A stretch of 64,000 nucleotides of DNA from Melastoma dodecandrum (lineage: Eukaryota > Streptophyta > Magnoliopsida > Myrtales > Melastomataceae): assembly GCA_029817715.1 (NCBI GenBank), contig JARUPY010000248.1, positions 2,232,001 to 2,296,000 of the forward strand, read 5' to 3'. The notes under the pieces were generated by a model. That model ran no database searches and was not told the origin of the DNA. It saw nothing but the letters and a program-made list of their open reading frames with translations. The stretch's first letter is position 1, and each line of letters opens with the position of its first letter. The translations under genes and the position numbers were made by a program. Below are positions 59,700 through 64,000 of the stretch, one piece after another.

Positions 59700-60744
59700 T
59701 GATCTACAGGCATCTATCGGCCTATCCCTTTTTAGGTTTTGATAATGCAAAGCAACACACATCCCACCGAAGAATGACATGGGTTGAAGTGGTTTTGATG
59801 ATAAGCATTGACCTCCTATGAAACAGAAGTTAACCCTCTATACAACAGAAGCTACTCTTGATGAGAACTTTTCGTAAGAAAATATTTTTGTAATTAATAA
59901 TTAATTATGAAATTAAATGTGAATATTCCATTAGAATTATCCAAATTGATCAGGATAATTATCTAATCGAAATCAAATGATTTCGTTATTAAAGAAATAA
60001 AAAGATATAATACATTTTCAATTGAATGAAATAAATTATCTATTTATGGAAGGTTCTATATGATTGACTATATATCATACGAATGCTATCTTCCATTAAT
60101 AATTTTTCTTTGGATAACAAAAACGTGTTATTTGTCCAGATTAATCAAAATAAACTAATGAATCTGACAAAATAACTTGTGGAAATTAATTTTCAATTAT
60201 TTTCATCCATGAAAGGTTATTCGCAATCTGTATCCTTCTGTAAATATCTCCGAAGGGATTTGATTAAATTAAATTATTTTTAATCAGATTTTATCTCCAA
60301 TGCATACTTACCAATGGGAGACGTCATTTGATTATTAATGGAATTAATATTAATGATTTATTCGTTTTCTATTTAATGTAAAAGCTATATTAGTCAATTC
60401 TACCTTCTATGCTTAACGTTTTGTAATTGTGTATAAATAGGGATTTAGTTGTATTGTAAAAAGTAGAAAACATCAAATACATTTTTTAGACGTTGAAGCT
60501 TGTAATTTTTCGTTGGTTTGAGTCTTGTTAGTCACACACAAGGGACGTGAACGACAGAAGGCTGCATCGTTGATGAAGTCATCTGGGAGAGTGACCTGGG
60601 GGCCACAAGGGACTCTTGGTTGGAAGCTGCATGAGACGTTTAGGGAGGCGTGCATCTGGAGGCTAGTGTGACCAACGTTCAGTAGGCCGGAGAGAACGGC
60701 AAATACCCCAAGAGCACAGAAGGTGAGGGACTGACCAACTTCTT
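59700..60744 (+). repeat. LTR-like AT-rich repeat with promoter-like end
   Basis: It is rich in 'gaaggtt' and 'aaataattt' words, like the insertion at 42.6-44.7 kb. At 60430 'gtgtataaatagggatttag' followed by 'attgtaaaaagtagaaaaca' resembles the TATA and transcription-start region of a Copia LTR. A following block 'ccgttcac/cgacagaaggctgc'-like sequence is not recognised. Ends are undetermined. Confidence 0.35.
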
Positions 60745-62395
60745 ATTGGTTTTAGGGCGCAACGGAAAACAAATTATAAATTTTTATGCCAAAAAATAAC
60801 AAGATCTGTCATGGTAAGTATAACATATTTAAATAATAAAGTAATCTTACCCAGAAATCGTACCTTAAAATCTCCGAAGAAACAAAGCGTAATCGCGAAC
60901 AATCGACCGAGAGCCCCAAGTGTGACTCCTCTAGCGGTATCCACGCGCATACGATCACGAACGCCTAGACGATCCTGTAGGTGCTAGCCTCTTGAATCCG
61001 TCCAATCACGAAATCGGAAGCTCACAAAACTCTCTGTATCTTTTTGGGATTTCCCCTCTCTCTGGTTTTTCTCTCCCAAACTTGAAAGAAAGTTTTTTCT
61101 AATTCTTTCCAAAATCTCCACGAATGAATCGACACACAATATATCGATTCTACATTTTCTTTCCCTTTTAATTTCTTAAAACGTAATGTTGCATTCAAGC
61201 TTACAATTATTGATATTTTCCGTTTTAAAAAAAAATAATCTTAACTTTCAAAACGTAACATGACAATGATTTGATTTTATTAAAATTATATTTTAAATCG
61301 TATAATGTAAACGTATGATTGTGTCCATAATTGAATATTATTTTAATAAACAAAGCATCTCAAATACTTTACTTATTTAATATCCTTGACCCGAATAAAT
61401 CCATATTCGATCTTGGTCAATTTATTTGTTTCCGATATTTCAGAATAAATTAATAATCCAGTTAATTCTAATTATGAAATAAAATGATTAATTTTAGTAT
61501 CCACTAAAATAATCAATAATACAATGTTCGAGTCAACGTGCTATGCGTGCGACCCTCTAGGTCCTATACACGAAGGTAGTGTATATCTATACACAAACTA
61601 AGGTAACCGTCTAGTAACAATTTTTAGTTACCTAACGTGTTAGGATAATGATTACAAATCATATACCACTATGAACCGATTACTTTGTAATTCAATCTCT
61701 TCATCTAACCGACATTCCAATTAATTCGGCGCAAAATACATCATCACCAAATTAATTGTTTTACTTGATTTCCAATATATAATACACTCTCTTGAATGTA
61801 AAACATTCCTCCCATGGCCATGGATTTTAGAGTCACTATATCTCTATCAAGTGATCTAGATGTCTAACTATTTATTCCAAAAGAGCAATGAATCTTATAT
61901 TGACTCAACACTATTCTCTCTACGCTTTACCACACACCTAACAATCATATTACTCACAATCCGGTTAAAGAGTGATTTTAACGATGTCAAAGTGCACAAA
62001 CTCCACGCATAAAATAAATTAAGGTCTCAAGTCAAAATATCAGTTACACTCGTCCATAAAGAGAATTGACCAATAATGTTCAATTTGTGGTATCCTCTTA
62101 AACGGGTCGTGTCCAGTAATCTTAAACTCAGGGTACCCCTAAGTGTAACTTGAATACACCATCCCTCGGTCTATCTTGACCTCAGTTATACTTAGCGATG
62201 ATATAGATGTCCATGTCCCCTCTAAATATCTATCCGATTACGGATTATTTCAGATTAATATATTCGTTAATCTGTGGGACTTTATCATTAATAATTTTAC
62301 GTGTAGAAAAGTAAAATAATCAATGACAAATACTCGCCTTTATTAATTATTTATCTACAAATACAGTAAAGTGTCTTGGCACATAAGTGTACACA
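60745..62395 (-). mobile_element. Putative LTR of a Copia element on the minus strand
   Basis: On the minus strand the LTR would start TGTGTACACTTATGTG at 62395, directly after a purine-rich tract (AGTGAGAGATTTTTAG, 62411-62396) and the end of a Copia RNase H remnant, which is the order polymerase, polypurine tract, 3' LTR. The inner end near 60745-60770 ('tttagggcgcaacgg') is only approximate. No long frames. No second LTR in the window. Confidence 0.5.
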
Positions 62396-62429
62396 CTAAA
62401 AATCTCTCACTTACACTATTTGCCAAGCA

Positions 62430-62610
62430 CTATTGACTCGAAGTCCTAGGCTCCTCACATGGGTCTCATGTTTTTGCAGAAGTAAGGCCTTTATGAGTGG
62501 GTCCGCAATATTCTCCCTCGTATCAACTCTGCTAACCAACACGTCACCCCTCTGAACAATCTCTCAGAGGATGTGTTATTTACGTAGTATGGAGAAGCTT
62601 TCTTCCGTCC
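62430..62610 (-). pseudogene. Copia polyprotein C-terminal (RNase H tail) remnant
   Basis: On the minus strand one frame reads VDTRENIADPLIKALLLQKH and then ETHVRSLGLRV, matching the 'NIADPLTKxL...HxxSMGIR' tail of Ty1/Copia RNase H. Upstream the frame is broken by stops. It lies just before the purine tract and LTR. Confidence 0.55.
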
Positions 62611-64000
62611 CGGGATTTGTCCAAAAAGAATTAAAAATCCTTAATTAGACTTTAACACAAATTCACATCCCTCTTAGTGTAACAGCATGCTACTTGGTGT
62701 GATTGCGTGTGTGAGTGTGTGGTCGTAGTGGGGAGGTGTTTCAATTAAAGTTCGCCGTACGCATAAATGCATGCCGGGAGCATGGATGGAACCAGAGCTT
62801 CTCCCCTAACTTCTTAAGTACATCCTTCTGCGGAAGTCAATCTTATTAACGAGCATTTAAGTTTGGAACAGTGGCGCTACTTCCCTATTCCAACAAAGAC
62901 AGTCATCCCCCCAGGCCAGTTATAGCAACAACCCAGATCTGTAGATCGATGCAAAGAAACATAAAAGGCGACGTTAGAGAATTTTCAGCGGTCGGGCTGG
63001 GGCCGGGACGGGGGAGGAATACGGATACAGTGGTAATCGACCCGAGTTTTGTTCAAGACGTAGCTCGAGATTGCGATCGTATCCCAGGGAACTCCCCATT
63101 TCTGCTGTACCGTACCATAAACAACTTCAATAAACAAATTACAATATCAAGGGAAACGAGCTTTTTTAGAGGCAAAACGCGGAGCACTAGTGACATGTGA
63201 GATGGGGTAAATGGTTTTTTTCTCCCAAGACATCATCACTAAACTCAATGGCTTAGACTTAATTTTACGGGAATTGGGGGAACTTCGTTTGGGGATCCCA
63301 AAGCCCCTAAAAAGAAGAACGCAACACCAGCATCAATATTAATAATAACACCAAATAAACAAGTAGCGGTCTAAATTATGGATGAATTACCATAATGTCA
63401 AAGTACCTTTTGAAATTCTAACAAGTTATTAAGGTGAACTCTCTCTATATATATTCCATCTTGGGGCTGGGGGCATGTCTAATTTAGGGAGGGGATGGAC
63501 AGTTTGTAATAAATATGTTTCGCGTGGTGTATGCGGCAGCGGGGAATGGCGAGGGACCATTCTATCCTATTTCTCCTCTACACACTGCGAGCGGGTGCTT
63601 AATTGTGAGTTGTCCTAGTCGATGTCCCACCCCCCCTCACCTCCCCCACATAGTAATCCTCTAATTCACCACTCAAAACCATCACTTCTTTTCTTTAAAG
63701 AAGTCAAAATACCAATTGTTTTTAAAGTAACCGACGATGATTCATTGTGTGCCCAAGAAGAGGGGTGAGTGAATGTGCATGATGATTCAATCGTAAATGT
63801 CGTGCTTTTAGCTCGTATATGACTAGAATTGGCTAAGATACCGACGCTTGCCTCTTGAGAAAACTTGATCGCGTATTCGTCCGTTATTGATGGTGATCCT
63901 CTAACAACCAACCTTTCCATTAGTTCCACCCCCACCCAACTCAACTTTAGCCTCGAATCCAATGATTTTGACACAGATGAGAAGTTTTTCCCTCGTCATT
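62611..64000. other. Right end of window, nothing firmly recognised
   Basis: The plus frame 62871-63200 (109 codons) and the minus frame 63666-63974 (102 codons) are open but match no family I recognise. The latter could be an exon or retroelement piece running off the edge. A C run and CT-rich DNA occur near 63630-63650. Confidence 0.35.

Noticed and set aside
63666..63974. 102-codon minus-strand frame near the window edge
   Set aside because: Open and of normal composition, but I recognise no domain and its start context runs off the edge. Not called as a gene.

Overview
The window is nuclear DNA of a flowering plant. Genes are split by GT-AG introns, every well-conserved product belongs to a plant family (4-coumarate-CoA ligase, DTX/MATE carrier, DUF761 protein, Aux/IAA33), and the spaces between genes hold decayed plant LTR retrotransposons, MITE-like repeats and an old plant pararetrovirus-like copy. 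Coding exons are GC-rich while introns and intergenic DNA are AT-rich. That contrast fits a monocot or early-diverging angiosperm somewhat better than a typical core eudicot, but the species cannot be told from this sequence.

Layout. 1-8 kb: intergenic and repeat DNA, then a broken caulimovirid-like (endogenous pararetrovirus) fragment on the + strand. 8-14.4 kb: two complete minus-strand genes, a MATE/DTX transporter (7 exons, 482 aa) and 4-coumarate-CoA ligase (5 exons, 540 aa), with a 42-bp minisatellite upstream of the ligase. 18.3-28.3 kb: plus-strand genes for a DUF761 protein, a YIP4/YIPF6-type Golgi protein (3 exons, 292 aa) and an intronless BCS1-like AAA-ATPase (529 aa). 29-39.6 kb: repeat-rich DNA with an inverted repeat of 157-bp arms, a tandem array of about 190-bp units, a TRIM-like end and a second copy of the pararetrovirus leader. 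40-42.6 kb: tail-anchored Syntaxin-6-N-like gene (5 exons, first exon doubtful). 42.6-49 kb: nested retrotransposon remains carrying a MULE-type long-TIR element with an 8-bp target duplication. 49.5-52.3 kb: HAD phosphatase of the GPP type (6 exons, 239 aa). 57.7-58.5 kb: IAA33-like non-canonical Aux/IAA (2 exons, 188 aa). 58.5-64 kb: mostly LTR remains including a minus-strand Copia end.

The plus-strand series YIP4, AAA-ATPase, Syntaxin-6-N-like, GPP, IAA33 has the same gene content as the Arabidopsis neighbourhoods I recall at At4g30240-At4g30260, At5g57420-At5g57480 and At2g18840-At2g18860. The region therefore looks like an ancient collinear block that has swollen through repeat insertion. 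No operon-like cooperation is implied. The ligase and MATE carrier could both serve phenylpropanoid metabolism, but this rests on proximity alone. I found no convincing new multi-gene system. The best leads are the doubtful first exon of the Syntaxin-6-N-like gene, the conserved block, the pararetrovirus-like copies, and the structured repeats.
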